The notes under the pieces: generated by a model
Told to the model about the DNA's origin: nothing
Seen by the model: the letters and a program-made list of their open reading frames with translations, nothing else
The model's database searches: none
From: Ruminococcus sp.
Lineage (GTDB): Bacteria > Bacillota > Clostridia > Oscillospirales > Ruminococcaceae
NCBI GenBank assembly: GCA_017471405.1
Contig: JAFUTK010000062.1
Location: 1 to 64,000, forward strand
DNA: 64,000 bases
Direction: 5' to 3'
Translations under genes and position numbers: made by a program
Part shown: positions 42,994 through 52,115 of the stretch, piece after piece
Layout of the letters: each line of letters opens with the position of its first letter
Position numbering within the stretch: position 1 is the first letter of the stretch

Positions 42994-44688
42994 ATGAAGA
43001 AACAGGGCTTCCTGCGGGGCTCCGCCATTCTCCTTGCAATGGTGTTTGTCACCAAGGCCATCGGTCTTGCCTATAAGATTCCTCTTACCCATATGCTGGG
43101 AGGCAGCGGAATGGCCTACTATTCCGGAACCTTTGCGGTGTTCTCGCCGCTGCTGGCGGCGGTAGTCTCGGGGATAAGCGCCTCCGTTGCCCGTCTTACC
43201 GCCGAGAGCTATGCCTTTGAAAGGTACGCTCAGCTCAAAAAGGTGCACCGCACAGCCCTGATAGTATACTCCTTGGAGGGGCTGGCGGCAGCTTTGTTGT
43301 TCGTTCTCCTGTCTCTGCCGCTGGCGAAGTCCTTTCTCCACGAAAGCTCCGCAGCCTGGGCGCTCTGCGCTGTCGCCCCGACAGTGCTGTTTTCGGCAGT
43401 ACTTTCGGTGATGAGGGGCTACTACGAGGGCTTGCACAATATGCTCCCCACCGCCCGCTCGGAGATAATCGAAACCGTTATAAAGGCTGTGCTGGGGCTT
43501 GCGGCGGCCTATTCCGTCCTCTTCTATGCGAGAAGGGAGTTTGCCCGCTCCCACGGCTGCTTCGGCAGTTTTTACAGAACGGAGGAGGACGCCCTCTCCG
43601 CAGCTCTGCCCTATGCCGCCGCCGGAGCCATACTGGCAGGCTCGCTTGCCACCGGTTTTGCCGCTCTGTACATAGCAATATCCGGTCGCCGTCACAGCGA
43701 CGGCATTACCCCTGCACAGCTCGCCGCTGACAGAAAGACCGACAGCACAGCCCATATCGTTAAGAGCCTTTTCTCCTACTCTCTGCCAATGGCGGGGGCA
43801 GCGGTCATCACCACTCTCACCGGCACAATAGACCTGCTCACCGTCTCCCAAGGTGTAAGAAAAGCCCTTTCAGCCGGAATGGTCACTGAGATTTCCGTCT
43901 CGGCGGATAAGCTCCCGGACTTTATGTACGGCTCCTATACCGGTCTTGCGCTTATGGTCTCCGGACTGATACCCACCTTTACCGCAATGTTTGGGAAAAG
44001 CTCCGTCCCCGCCCTCACCGAGGCCTACGCTCAGGGAGACCGCCGCGCCCTCTCGGAGCAGGTCAGAGCTATGCTCAAGGTCACAGCTCTGACGGCTTTT
44101 CCCTTTGCGACGCTTATCTGCACCCTCCCCCGGGAGCTGCTTTCCTTCCTCTTTGCCGGGCGAACCGATGAGATAGTAGCCGCCGCACTTCCGCTGGGAG
44201 TGCTGGGAATAGCCTGCGTTTTCTCTTCCTTTGCTTTGCCCTGCATCGCCGCCCTCCAGACCCTTGGCTGTCGGGCCGCCCCCATAGCTTTGATGCTCCT
44301 TTCCGCAGGAGTTAAGCTGGCGGGCGACCTGCTGCTGATACCTCTCCCTCAGCTCGGACTGACAGGCGCCGCCATTGCGGCAGTCGCAGCACAAGGAGTA
44401 ATCGCATTCCCGGCTGTTGTCCTCCTTCTCAGAAGAACGGATACCCCTCCCGATATCTCTGCATTTGTAAAGCCTCTTTTTGCCTCTCTTTTGGCTGCTT
44501 GCGCCGCTTTTACCCTTAATAGCGCCCTCGGCAGACTGCCTCTCCCGCTTTTACAGGGTAGGATATCCTTCCTTGCAGTGACTGCATTTGGCGCAGCTGT
44601 GTACTTTTCAGCCCTGTGGCTAATGGACGCCCTCCCCAAAGCTGCCATACGAAAATATTTTTTTAAAAAATTTCGCAAAACCTATTGA
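42994..44688 (+). CDS. MVF-superfamily flippase, SpoVB/MurJ-like
   Basis: The 564-aa protein has about 14 membrane helices. The opening KKQGFLRGSAILLAMVFVTKAIGLAYKIPLTHMLGGSGMAYYSG is the SpoVB (YabM) type start, with internal VMRGYYEGLHNMLPTARSEIIE. SpoVB-type proteins flip lipid-linked peptidoglycan precursors or polysaccharide units, with a role in cortex synthesis. Its position between spmB and mazG fits the Bacillus spoVB-mazG order. ATG 42994 has GGAGG upstream; a TTG at 42976 is earlier in frame but precedes that site. Confidence 0.88.
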   Translation: MKKQGFLRGSAILLAMVFVTKAIGLAYKIPLTHMLGGSGMAYYSGTFAVFSPLLAAVVSGISASVARLTAESYAFERYAQLKKVHRTALIVYSLEGLAAALLFVLLSLPLAKSFLHESSAAWALCAVAPTVLFSAVLSVMRGYYEGLHNMLPTARSEIIETVIKAVLGLAAAYSVLFYARREFARSHGCFGSFYRTEEDALSAALPYAAAGAILAGSLATGFAALYIAISGRRHSDGITPAQLAADRKTDSTAHIVKSLFSYSLPMAGAAVITTLTGTIDLLTVSQGVRKALSAGMVTEISVSADKLPDFMYGSYTGLALMVSGLIPTFTAMFGKSSVPALTEAYAQGDRRALSEQVRAMLKVTALTAFPFATLICTLPRELLSFLFAGRTDEIVAAALPLGVLGIACVFSSFALPCIAALQTLGCRAAPIALMLLSAGVKLAGDLLLIPLPQLGLTGAAIAAVAAQGVIAFPAVVLLLRRTDTPPDISAFVKPLFASLLAACAAFTLNSALGRLPLPLLQGRISFLAVTAFGAAVYFSALWLMDALPKAAIRKYFFKKFRKTY

Positions 44689-44713
44689 AATTTTCCTGAA
44701 TATAGGTTATTAT
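44685..44713 (+). promoter_or_regulatory. promoter of mazG
   Basis: TTGAAA (44685-44690), 17-bp spacer, TATTAT (44708-44713). Transcription would start near 44720, after the GGAGG at 44714, which speaks against use of the GTG at 44721. Confidence 0.55.
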
Positions 44714-44786
44714 ATAGGAGGTGATATTTTCCCGGCCTGTTCGGATACCGGACAGGTCATCGTTTACACTGAAGGGATATGATGGC

Positions 44787-45548
44787 TTGCAGGAGCTTAT
44801 CGAAAGTCTGCTGAAAAAGGAAAGCTATAACGTCTATGACCTTGCGGATATCGTTAAGGTGCTGCGCAGCGAGAACGGCTGCCCCTGGGATAAGGTGCAG
44901 ACCCACCAGACCATCAGGAAGGACCTTTTAGAGGAGGTCTATGAGGTGATGGAGGCCATCGACTGTGACGACCCCGCAATGCTCCGTGAGGAGCTGGGAG
45001 ACGTCCTTTTGCAGGTGGTGTTCCATTGCAGCATCGAGGAGGATAAGCACAATTTTGACCTTGACGCCGCTGCCGATGAGGTCTGCAAAAAGCTCATACT
45101 CCGTCACCCTCACGTTTTCGGTGACGTAAAGGCCGACACAGTCGATAAGGTGCTCACCAACTGGGACGCTATCAAAAAGGAAGAAAAGGGTCAGGAAAGC
45201 TTTACTGACACCTTAAAGAGCGTACCCAAGGTATTCCCCTCGCTTATGCGGGCCCAAAAGCTCACCAAGCGGGCTTCCCGCGCAGGTGCCGAGCTGGACA
45301 AGGCTGCCGCCGTTGCTATGATAAGGAAGCAGCTGGATATCATCGAGGGTCAGGAAAATGTCTCCGCCGAGACGCTGGGAAATATGCTGATGCTCACCGC
45401 ACAGCTTGCCCGCATCACCGGCAACGACGCCGAGGAGGCTCTGGGCTACGAGTGCGATAGCTTCACAGACCGTTTCGAGCAGCTGGAGCGATCCGGCAGG
45501 GATATCTCCGCCAGTGCAGCGGAGCTTTACAGTGCAATTAATGAATAA
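44787..45548 (+). CDS. mazG: nucleoside triphosphate pyrophosphohydrolase MazG
   Basis: It hydrolyses NTPs or dNTPs to monophosphate plus PPi, cleaning the nucleotide pool. It has 253 aa from this start. The first MazG helical domain has ENGCPWDKVQTHQTIRKDLLEEVYEVMEAI with metal-binding Glu residues EExxE and EELGDVLLQVVFH; a weaker second domain follows after RHPHVFGD. The frame opens at GTG 44721, but there GGAGG touches the start codon. TTG 44787 has GAAGGGA 9 bases before it and gives the usual N-terminus, so it is chosen with moderate certainty. It is the gene before HU. Confidence 0.9.
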   Translation: MQELIESLLKKESYNVYDLADIVKVLRSENGCPWDKVQTHQTIRKDLLEEVYEVMEAIDCDDPAMLREELGDVLLQVVFHCSIEEDKHNFDLDAAADEVCKKLILRHPHVFGDVKADTVDKVLTNWDAIKKEEKGQESFTDTLKSVPKVFPSLMRAQKLTKRASRAGAELDKAAAVAMIRKQLDIIEGQENVSAETLGNMLMLTAQLARITGNDAEEALGYECDSFTDRFEQLERSGRDISASAAELYSAINE

Positions 45549-45588
45549 GCAATTATTTATTAAAATAAAAAATAGGGAGGTAAAACTA

Positions 45589-45864
45589 ATGACAAAGGCA
45601 GAACTCATCAACGCTGTCGCAGCTAAGGGCGGCTACAGCAAGAAGGAAGCAGAGAAGGCGCTTTCCGCAGTTATCGGCACCATCACCGATACTCTGACAA
45701 ACGGCGATAAGGTCTCCCTCGTAGGCTTCGGTACATTCGAGGTACGCGAGAGAGCAGCAAAGGACGGCATCAATCCTTTGACCAAGAAGCCTATCCATGT
45801 TGACGCTAAGAAGGTTCCCGCTTTCAAGGCCGGCAAGGCTCTCAAGGACGCTGTTAACAAGTAA
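45589..45864 (+). CDS. hup: DNA-binding protein HU
   Basis: The 91-aa nucleoid protein. MTKAELINAVAAKGGYSKKEAEKALSAVIGTI, VSLVGFGTFEVRERAAKDGINPLTKKPI and VPAFKAGKALKDAVNK are all canonical, including the beta-arm. ATG 45589 follows GGGAGG. Earlier in-frame starts would overlap mazG. It is highly expressed, as suggested by its strong RBS and codon choice, and followed by a terminator. Confidence 0.98.
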   Translation: MTKAELINAVAAKGGYSKKEAEKALSAVIGTITDTLTNGDKVSLVGFGTFEVRERAAKDGINPLTKKPIHVDAKKVPAFKAGKALKDAVNK

Positions 45865-45876
45865 GCGAACTTATCA

Positions 45877-45910
45877 CAGCCCGACTGCTCCCGCAGCCGG
45901 GTTGTTTTTT
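45877..45910 (+). terminator. terminator of HU
   Basis: CAGCCCG-CTGC and GCAG-CGGGTTG around TCCC, then TTTTTT. Confidence 0.8.
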
Positions 45911-45944
45911 GGAGGGCGCTTTCCTTAATAAAAGGAGATAATAT

Positions 45945-46187
45945 ATGAGACTGGATAAATACTTAAAGGTCACCCGCCTTATCAAGCGCAGAACGGTGGC
46001 TAACGAGGCCTGCGACGCCGGAAGGATACTGGTAAACGACAAGGTTGCTCGGGCTTCCTACGACGTTAAGGTGGGGGATATAATCCTCATCAATATGGGG
46101 CAGAAGCCCCTTAAAGTCAAGGTGTTAAGCGTTAGCGAGTATGCCACTAAGGACAACGCCGCGGATAATTACACCGTCATCGACTGA
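45945..46187 (+). CDS. rqcP: S4-domain RNA-binding protein RqcP (YabO/Hsp15-like)
   Basis: The 80-aa protein is almost only an S4 domain: MRLDKYLKVTRLIKRRTVANEACDAGRILVNDKVARASYDVKVGD. In Bacillus RqcP joins RqcH on stalled 50S subunits and drives alanine tailing of nascent chains. The mazG-HU-rqcP order is close to the Bacillus mazG-yabO pair with HU inserted. AAAGGAG precedes the ATG. Confidence 0.93.
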   Translation: MRLDKYLKVTRLIKRRTVANEACDAGRILVNDKVARASYDVKVGDIILINMGQKPLKVKVLSVSEYATKDNAADNYTVID

Positions 46188-46223
46188 CCTTTTATGCCTC
46201 GCCACTTCGCGGCACGGCACCTT

Positions 46224-46269
46224 GCGTGAAAAGCACCCCTCCCCCTGCGGGGAGGGGTGCTTTTCACGC
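46224..46269. repeat. family-A palindrome after rqcP (perfect 21-bp stem)
   Basis: 46224-46244 (GCGTGAAAAGCACCCCTCCCC) is the exact reverse complement of 46249-46269, with a CTGC loop. It lies 36 bp after the rqcP stop. Confidence 0.85.
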
Positions 46270-46356
46270 CTAAACTTCCGCTGCTGTGCCGACAGAGCAG
46301 ATAATTTGACAAAATCGAAAAAAAGTCCCTCCGGGGGCTTTTCTTTTTTTGAAAAG

Positions 46357-46367
46357 TATGGTATAAT
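46357..46367 (+). promoter_or_regulatory. extended -10 promoter, likely for the aminotransferase gene
   Basis: TATGG-TATAAT (TATAAT at 46362-46367) with the TG one base upstream, but no good -35. It lies 183 bp before the aminotransferase ATG, so the mRNA leader would include the palindrome at 46410-46482. Confidence 0.5.
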
Positions 46368-46409
46368 ATATAAGTTAAGGACATTGTCTTTATTGCAGCT
46401 AGATTTACG

Positions 46410-46482
46410 GCGGAAAAAGGTACCCCGCCGTAAGGCGCGGGTATCTTTTTCCGCATTGCCCCGAGCCGCGAAGCGGCGAGGG
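46410..46482. repeat. family-A palindromic repeat, two hairpins, in the aminotransferase leader
   Basis: GCGGAAAAAGGTACCCCGCC-GTAA-GGCGCGGGTATCTTTTTCCGC (46410-46454), then CCGAGCCGC-GAA-GCGGCGAGG (46460-46482). It is nearly identical in design to the copy at 3711. The 362-bp gap 46188-46549 otherwise holds the palindrome at 46224 and the promoter at 46357. Confidence 0.8.
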
Positions 46483-46549
46483 ATAGAACAACGGCTGCCT
46501 CTACTGACAATGCCGGACTGCATCACAATTCAAGGAAGGAATGGTCATC

Positions 46550-47752
46550 ATGGAATTCAAATTCTCCGAAAAGGTCGCTCATCTGCAGGCTTCGCAGATA
46601 AGAGAGATACTCAAATACTCCGCCGACCCCGAGGTAATCTCGCTGGCGGCAGGCTCTCCCGCACCGGAGGCTCTCCCCGCCAAGGAGCTGGAGGAGCTCT
46701 CCAAGGAAATACTGGAGCAGGAACCTAATATCGCTTTCCAGTACGGCGTTACCGAGGGCTATGCCCCCCTGCGTGACGAGGTGAAGAAGATACTCAAAAA
46801 GCGCGGCATCTTCAACCCCGACTATGACGACGTCATCATCACCAGCGGCGCACAGCAGGCAAACGAGCTCTCCGCAAAGGTGCTCTGCAATGAGGGGGAC
46901 ACCCTCCTTGTGGAAAATCCCTGCTTCATCGGCTCGCTGAACGCCTTCAAGAGCTATCACGTTGATCTCCAGGGCGTCACCCTTGAAGAGGACGGCGTCA
47001 ACATCGCCGAGCTGGAGGAAAAGCTGAAGGCAGGCGGCGTCAAGCTGGTATACCTTATCCCCAACTTCCAGAACCCTACCGGCAATACTATGTCCTGGGA
47101 GAAGAGACAGCAGGCATTTGACCTCTGCGGCAAGTACGGCGCAGTTATCCTGGAGGATAACCCTTACGGCGACCTTCGCTTCGCCGGCGAGGATATCCGC
47201 TGCATCAAGGAGCTGGACACCGAGGGCAGAGTGATCTACTCCGGCACCTTCTCCAAGATACTCTCCCCCGGAATAAGAGTGGGCTATGTCTGCGCTCATA
47301 AGGACATTATCCAGAAGATAGTAGTCTGCAAGCAGGTGGCTGACGTTCACACCACCATGTGGTCCCAGATGCTCTGCTACCGCTTTCTCAAAAAGTACGA
47401 CCTGGACGAACACCTGAAAAAGCTGCGCAAGGTATACGAGCACAAGACCGGCCTGATGATCTCCGAGCTGGAAAAGAACTTCTCCTCAAAGATCACCTTC
47501 AACAGACCTCAGGGCGGACTGTTCATCTGGTGCACTCTCCCTGAGGGCACTACCACCCAGCAGATGGTGGAACTGTGTACCACAGCCGTCAAGGATTATA
47601 AGGTAGCCATCGTTCCCGGCTCGGCGTTCTCCATTAAGGACACCGACGAGTGCCGCTCCTTCCGTCTCAACTTCTCCACTCCCACTGATGCAAACATAGT
47701 CAAGGGTATCGAGATCTTAGGCAAGCTCACTAAGGAGAGGTTCGGAGAGTAA
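46550..47752 (+). CDS. PLP-dependent aminotransferase, LysN/ARO8-like class I
   Basis: The 400-aa protein is of the group that includes 2-aminoadipate and aromatic/branched-chain transaminases and the catalytic part of MocR regulators, but without a GntR domain. Seen: VISLAAGSPAPEALP, FQYGVTEGYAPLRDEV, IITSGAQQANELSAKVLC, PNFQNPTGNTMS, the PLP-lysine segment YSGTFSKILSPGIRVGY, and the C-terminal FRLNFSTP with carboxylate-binding Arg. The exact substrate is unknown. ATG 46550 is chosen because AAGGAAGG is at the correct distance; ATG 46541 is too close to it. Confidence 0.88.
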   Translation: MEFKFSEKVAHLQASQIREILKYSADPEVISLAAGSPAPEALPAKELEELSKEILEQEPNIAFQYGVTEGYAPLRDEVKKILKKRGIFNPDYDDVIITSGAQQANELSAKVLCNEGDTLLVENPCFIGSLNAFKSYHVDLQGVTLEEDGVNIAELEEKLKAGGVKLVYLIPNFQNPTGNTMSWEKRQQAFDLCGKYGAVILEDNPYGDLRFAGEDIRCIKELDTEGRVIYSGTFSKILSPGIRVGYVCAHKDIIQKIVVCKQVADVHTTMWSQMLCYRFLKKYDLDEHLKKLRKVYEHKTGLMISELEKNFSSKITFNRPQGGLFIWCTLPEGTTTQQMVELCTTAVKDYKVAIVPGSAFSIKDTDECRSFRLNFSTPTDANIVKGIEILGKLTKERFGE

Positions 47753-47791
47753 TCAGATTCCCCCCGTATTTGACGTTCCCGGAGGTGTCCT

Positions 47792-50587
47792 ATGAAAAGC
47801 GCATTGTTCCGCGATACATTCAGAGAGATAAAGCGCTCTGTGAGCCGGTTTGTCTCTATATTCGCCATAATCGCGCTGGGCTGCGGCTTTTTCTCCGGAA
47901 TCAAGGCAACTATGCCCGATATGGTGGAGTCCGCCGAGAAGTATTTCGACGAGCAGCATCTTATGGACCTGCGCCTTATGAGCAGCATCGGCGTCCGCTC
48001 GGAGGACGTTGACGCTGTCAGAAAGGCTGATAACGTGCTGGCGGCAGTTCCGGGCTACTCCAAGGACGTCTTCTATTTCTATAACAATCAGAACATCGTG
48101 CTAAAGGCCATGTCTCTCCCCAATGAGATGAAGGGAGATATGAACACTGTCGTCCTTCTAGAGGGCAGGCTTCCCGAAAAGAGCGGGGAGTGTGTAGTGG
48201 AGCGCAAGGTGAATTCTCCCGATACATTTAAGGTAGGCAATACCCTTAAGCTCTCCGCCCCCACTGAGTCGGAGGATATAAACGATATCTTCACTACCGA
48301 CACCTTCGAGATAGTCGGCGTCGTGACCTCGCCCCTTTTCATAGGCTATGAGAGGGGAGCCACCAACGTAGGCAACGGCGAGGTGCAGTCCTATATAATG
48401 CTCTCGGAGCAGGATTTCGTTCTGGACTATTACAGCGAGCTTTATCTCCGTCTGGACGGCGTTTCCGGCCTTGACCAGTTCTCCGACGAGTACACCGATG
48501 AGGTAAATATCCGCAAGCGGGAGGCGGTAGAGGCGTTTCATAATAGCGTCACCGCCAGATATGAAAAGCTCAAATCTGACGCCAAGGACAAGATCGACTC
48601 CGCCAAGGAGGAGCTGCTCACCTATGAGAGCGTCCTCGCTATGAGCGGCACCGACCTTGACAGCTACCTTGCCTCAGCCGAAAATCAGCTTGCAGACGCA
48701 CAGAAGCAGTACGATGCGATAGAGAACAAAAACTCCATTACCGCTCTGTTTATGCAGTCTCGGATAGTCAAGGGCGAAAAGCAGATAGCTGAGCTCAGGC
48801 GCCTCAACGAGGCGGAAAAGAACGGCGATCCATCAGTTAGGCAGGAGCTTGCGGCTATGATGGAGCAATCCAAGGCGCAGATAGCCTCCGCAGAGGAGGA
48901 GCTTGAAAACGCCGTAGTCCTTACCTTCTATGAGCAGGACCGCTTTTCCAGCACCGACTACGCCTCCTTCAAGGGCGACGCCGAGAAAATTGACGCCATC
49001 GCAAAGGTGTTCCCCGCATTCTTTCTGCTGATAGTCGCCCTCGTCACCCTCACAACCATGACCCGTATGATAGACGAGCAGCGCACCGTCATCGGCACCT
49101 ATAAGGCGCTGGGCTATTCAGTCGGACAGATAATGTTCAAATACCTGTTCTACGCCTTTACGGCTTCCATTCTCGGCAGCTGCATCGGCACTGTCATAGG
49201 TTTGCAGGTGTTCCCCTCGATAATCTATGACAGCTATAAGATAATGTACAACATCCCCGAGATAGACACTCCCTTCCGGCTTTCATATATGCTGCTGTGT
49301 ATGGCTGCATCGGTGCTCTGCACCGGGGCGGCAGTAATGTACGCGAGCTTAAGGACACTGCGCTCCCAGCCTTCACAACTGATGAGACCCAAGCCCCCGG
49401 CCTCGGGACGGCGCGTTCTGCTGGAAAGGGTGGGCTTTGTCTGGAACAGATTAAGCTTCCTGATGAAGGTAACTGTCCGCAACCTGCTGAGATACAAAAA
49501 GCGCTTTTTTATGACCATAGCCGGAGTTGCCGGCTGTACGGCGCTCATTATCACCGGCTTCGGACTTAAGCACTCCATCAAGAGCATCGCAGACAAGCAG
49601 TTCGGTGAGGTCTTTGATTTCAGCGCAACGGTCATCACCGCCGCTGAGACCAACGAACAGGCATATGAGGCTCTGGACGCTTTGAAGGAAATGCCCCAGG
49701 TGGAAAAGACCTCGCTCTATGCCTCCATAGTGGTGGACGGCTCCGCCAACGGAACAACTCAGTCGGTGAGCCTTATAGTCCCCCGAGAGCCCGAAGGCTT
49801 TCTGGACTATGTCAGGACAGCTGACACAGACTCGGAGGAGAATGTTTCCATATCCGGCAGCGAGGTGCTTGTCACCGAAAAGCTGGCAAGGCTTTTAGAC
49901 CTCTCTACCGGAGACGAAATAACCGTCCGCTCCACAGAGCTTCCGGAGCGGCAGCTGAAAGTCAAGGCGGTAGTGAAAAATTACGCCCTGCACTACATCT
50001 ATATGTCCCCGGAGGGCTATGACGAGATATTCGGCGGTGAGCCCCTTTACAGAATGGCCTTTATCAACACCGCCAAGGATACCGATGAGCTTACCTTTAA
50101 GGAAAAACTCATCTCCGACAGCCGTTTCTTGGGCATCGCATACAAGGGAGATTCCAGTAAGGGCTTCCTAAACTCGGTAGACAGCTTGGATTCCATAGTG
50201 CTGCTGCTGATATTCTGCGCAGGACTGCTGGCGATAATAGTGCTTTACAATCTTGCCAACATAAACATTACCGAGCGTGTCCGGGAGATAGCGACTGTCA
50301 AGGTGCTAGGCTTCTTCGATATCGAGACCTCTGCCTACATCTACCGCGAGAACATTATTTCCTCGCTGCTGGGCATAGTCATAGGGCTCTTCCTTGGCAA
50401 GCTGCTGCACTATTTCGTAGTCATCACATCAGAGGTGGATATAGTCCTGTTCAATCGGGAGCTGGTATGGTGGGCGTACCTGCTGGGAGCCCTGCTGACT
50501 ATTGTGTTCGCAGTGCTTGTGAACATCGTGCTTCACTTTAAGCTCAAACGCATAGATATGGTAGAGTCACTTAAATCAATTGAATAG
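47792..50587 (+). CDS. FtsX-like ABC transporter permease, large, orphan
   Basis: The 931-aa protein is of MacB/FtsX type with two FtsX core domains. The first helix is at about 20-40, then a long outside region including a coiled coil near 260-370 (SDAKDKIDSAKEELLTYES, and EMEQSKAQIASAEEELENAV-like heptads), FtsX helices near 405-530, a loop, a helix near 575-595, a second outside domain, and a last FtsX block near 800-920. It lies 39 bp after the aminotransferase gene with GGAGG before the ATG. No ATPase gene is adjacent on this strand, unlike most such systems. The substrate is unknown; related proteins export peptides or lipids, or act in stress sensing. Confidence 0.85.
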   Translation: MKSALFRDTFREIKRSVSRFVSIFAIIALGCGFFSGIKATMPDMVESAEKYFDEQHLMDLRLMSSIGVRSEDVDAVRKADNVLAAVPGYSKDVFYFYNNQNIVLKAMSLPNEMKGDMNTVVLLEGRLPEKSGECVVERKVNSPDTFKVGNTLKLSAPTESEDINDIFTTDTFEIVGVVTSPLFIGYERGATNVGNGEVQSYIMLSEQDFVLDYYSELYLRLDGVSGLDQFSDEYTDEVNIRKREAVEAFHNSVTARYEKLKSDAKDKIDSAKEELLTYESVLAMSGTDLDSYLASAENQLADAQKQYDAIENKNSITALFMQSRIVKGEKQIAELRRLNEAEKNGDPSVRQELAAMMEQSKAQIASAEEELENAVVLTFYEQDRFSSTDYASFKGDAEKIDAIAKVFPAFFLLIVALVTLTTMTRMIDEQRTVIGTYKALGYSVGQIMFKYLFYAFTASILGSCIGTVIGLQVFPSIIYDSYKIMYNIPEIDTPFRLSYMLLCMAASVLCTGAAVMYASLRTLRSQPSQLMRPKPPASGRRVLLERVGFVWNRLSFLMKVTVRNLLRYKKRFFMTIAGVAGCTALIITGFGLKHSIKSIADKQFGEVFDFSATVITAAETNEQAYEALDALKEMPQVEKTSLYASIVVDGSANGTTQSVSLIVPREPEGFLDYVRTADTDSEENVSISGSEVLVTEKLARLLDLSTGDEITVRSTELPERQLKVKAVVKNYALHYIYMSPEGYDEIFGGEPLYRMAFINTAKDTDELTFKEKLISDSRFLGIAYKGDSSKGFLNSVDSLDSIVLLLIFCAGLLAIIVLYNLANINITERVREIATVKVLGFFDIETSAYIYRENIISSLLGIVIGLFLGKLLHYFVVITSEVDIVLFNRELVWWAYLLGALLTIVFAVLVNIVLHFKLKRIDMVESLKSIE

Positions 50588-50609
50588 ACCGTTATGAGAG
50601 TAAAAATAC

Positions 50610-50679
50610 GGCGGAAAAGATACTCACGCCGTCAGGCGGGAGATATCTTTTCCGCACTTTCCCGAGCCGCGAAGCGGCT
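50610..50679. repeat. family-A palindromic repeat, two hairpins, after the FtsX gene
   Basis: GCGGAAAAGATA... with GTCA loop ...TATCTTTTCCGC (50610-50654) and CCGAGCCGC-GAA-GCGGCTTG (50660-50679). Confidence 0.8.
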
Positions 50680-50721
50680 TGCAGCTTCACTTGTAACGGT
50701 CACAGAAAAGGAGGATAAATT

Positions 50722-50967
50722 ATGGAAATCAAGACCAAAATGAACTGGTGGGCAATGCTTGCCGCAATGCTGGCAGGAGTTATCGTCGGCGCTGTCGCCG
50801 TCATACTCGGCAAGAGATACTTAGCACCCAGAAAGAGCAGACACGACGAGCGCGTGGGTGAGGATTTCTGCGACTACGACTTCGACGACTACTATGACGA
50901 CGACCTCCAGTACCGCGACGACGAGGATAACACCCTCGACGACGAGACCGGAGCCCTCTCGTTCTGA
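50722..50967 (+). CDS. small membrane protein with acidic tail
   Basis: The 81-aa protein has one membrane helix at about 9-30 (WWAMLAAMLAGVIVGAVAVILG), a short basic stretch (KRYLAPRKSRHDER), and then a strongly acidic Asp/Tyr-rich tail (DYDFDDYYDDDLQYRDDED). No family is recognised. GGAGG stands 8 bases before ATG 50722. It is 49 bp before ychF and probably co-transcribed with it. Confidence 0.65.
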   Translation: MEIKTKMNWWAMLAAMLAGVIVGAVAVILGKRYLAPRKSRHDERVGEDFCDYDFDDYYDDDLQYRDDEDNTLDDETGALSF

Positions 50968-51016
50968 TAAGAAAAACAAGGTGCCCCCGGCACCTACAGG
51001 AAAGGTATGATAACCA

Positions 51017-52111
51017 ATGAAGTTAGGTATGGTAGGACTTCCCAATGTGGGCAAGTCCACGCTGTTCAATGCGCTGACCAATGCGGGAGCGGAGTCTGCT
51101 AACTACCCCTTCTGCACTATCGAGCCCAATGTGGGTATAGTCTCCGTCCCGGACGAAAGACTGGAAAAGCTCAGGGATATGTACAACCCGGTGAAGTTCA
51201 CCCCCGCCACCCTCGAATTTGTGGATATCGCTGGACTGGTAAGAGGCGCCTCAAAGGGCGAGGGTCTGGGAAATAAGTTCCTTGCAAATATCCGCGAGGT
51301 GGATGCAATCGTTCACGTTGTCCGCTGCTTTGAGGACGATAACATCGTTCACGTTGACGGTAGTATCGACCCCAAGCGTGATATCGAGACCATTGACCTG
51401 GAGCTTGTGTTCGCAGACGTCGAGCTCATCGAGAGAAAGCTCGACCGCACCAAAAAGGCTATGAAGGGCGACAAGACCCTTGCCGCCGAGGTAGACTTCC
51501 TCGAAAGACTGAAGGCTCACCTTGAGGACGGCAAGCCCGCCCGCTCCTTCGATATGACCGAGGATGAACTGGAGTCCCTGAAGGAGACCCCGCTGCTGTC
51601 GCTTAAGCCGGTGATTTATGCCGCCAACCTCTCGGAGGCTGACTTCACTAACAACATCAACACCAACGAGAATTATAAAAAGGTTAGCGATATCGCCAAG
51701 GCCGAGGGCAGTGCTGTGTTCCCCATCTGCGCCCAGATAGAGGCCGAGATTGCCGATATGTCCGACGAGGATAAGGCTATGTTCCTCGAAGAGCTGGGCC
51801 TCGAGACCAGCGGCCTTAACCGCATTATCAAGGAGGGCTACGCCCTGCTGGGACTTATCTCATACCTCACCGCCGGACAGCCGGAGGTAAGAGCGTGGAC
51901 TATCAAGAAGGGCACCAAGGCCCCCCAGGCAGCCGGCAAGATACACTCCGACTTTGAAAAAGGCTTTATCCGCGCCGAGGTAGTCTCCTTCGACGACCTT
52001 ATGGCCTGCGGCTCTATGAATGCTGCCAAGGAAAAGGGACTGGTGCGCTCCGAGGGCAAGGAGTACGTTATGCAGGACGGCGATATCGTGCTGTTCCGCT
52101 TCAACGTGTGA
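51017..52111 (+). CDS. ychF: redox-/ribosome-associated ATPase YchF (OLA1 family)
   Basis: The 364-aa universally conserved Obg-type P-loop protein prefers ATP. It has [20 protein letters not shown] (P-loop), [23 protein letters not shown] (G3), a modified G4 (NLSEADF), and a C-terminal TGS domain with [30 protein letters not shown]. It binds ribosomes and catalase-like partners and acts in the oxidative response in other bacteria. The RBS is AGGAAAGG. Confidence 0.97.
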   Translation: MKLGMVGLPNVGKSTLFNALTNAGAESANYPFCTIEPNVGIVSVPDERLEKLRDMYNPVKFTPATLEFVDIAGLVRGASKGEGLGNKFLANIREVDAIVHVVRCFEDDNIVHVDGSIDPKRDIETIDLELVFADVELIERKLDRTKKAMKGDKTLAAEVDFLERLKAHLEDGKPARSFDMTEDELESLKETPLLSLKPVIYAANLSEADFTNNINTNENYKKVSDIAKAEGSAVFPICAQIEAEIADMSDEDKAMFLEELGLETSGLNRIIKEGYALLGLISYLTAGQPEVRAWTIKKGTKAPQAAGKIHSDFEKGFIRAEVVSFDDLMACGSMNAAKEKGLVRSEGKEYVMQDGDIVLFRFNV

Positions 52112-52115
52112 GCCT

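Noticed and set aside
44721..44786. GTG 44721 as the mazG start
   Set aside because: The GGAGG directly touches this codon and the likely transcription start lies at about 44720; TTG 44787 has a well placed GAAGGGA and a normal N-terminus.
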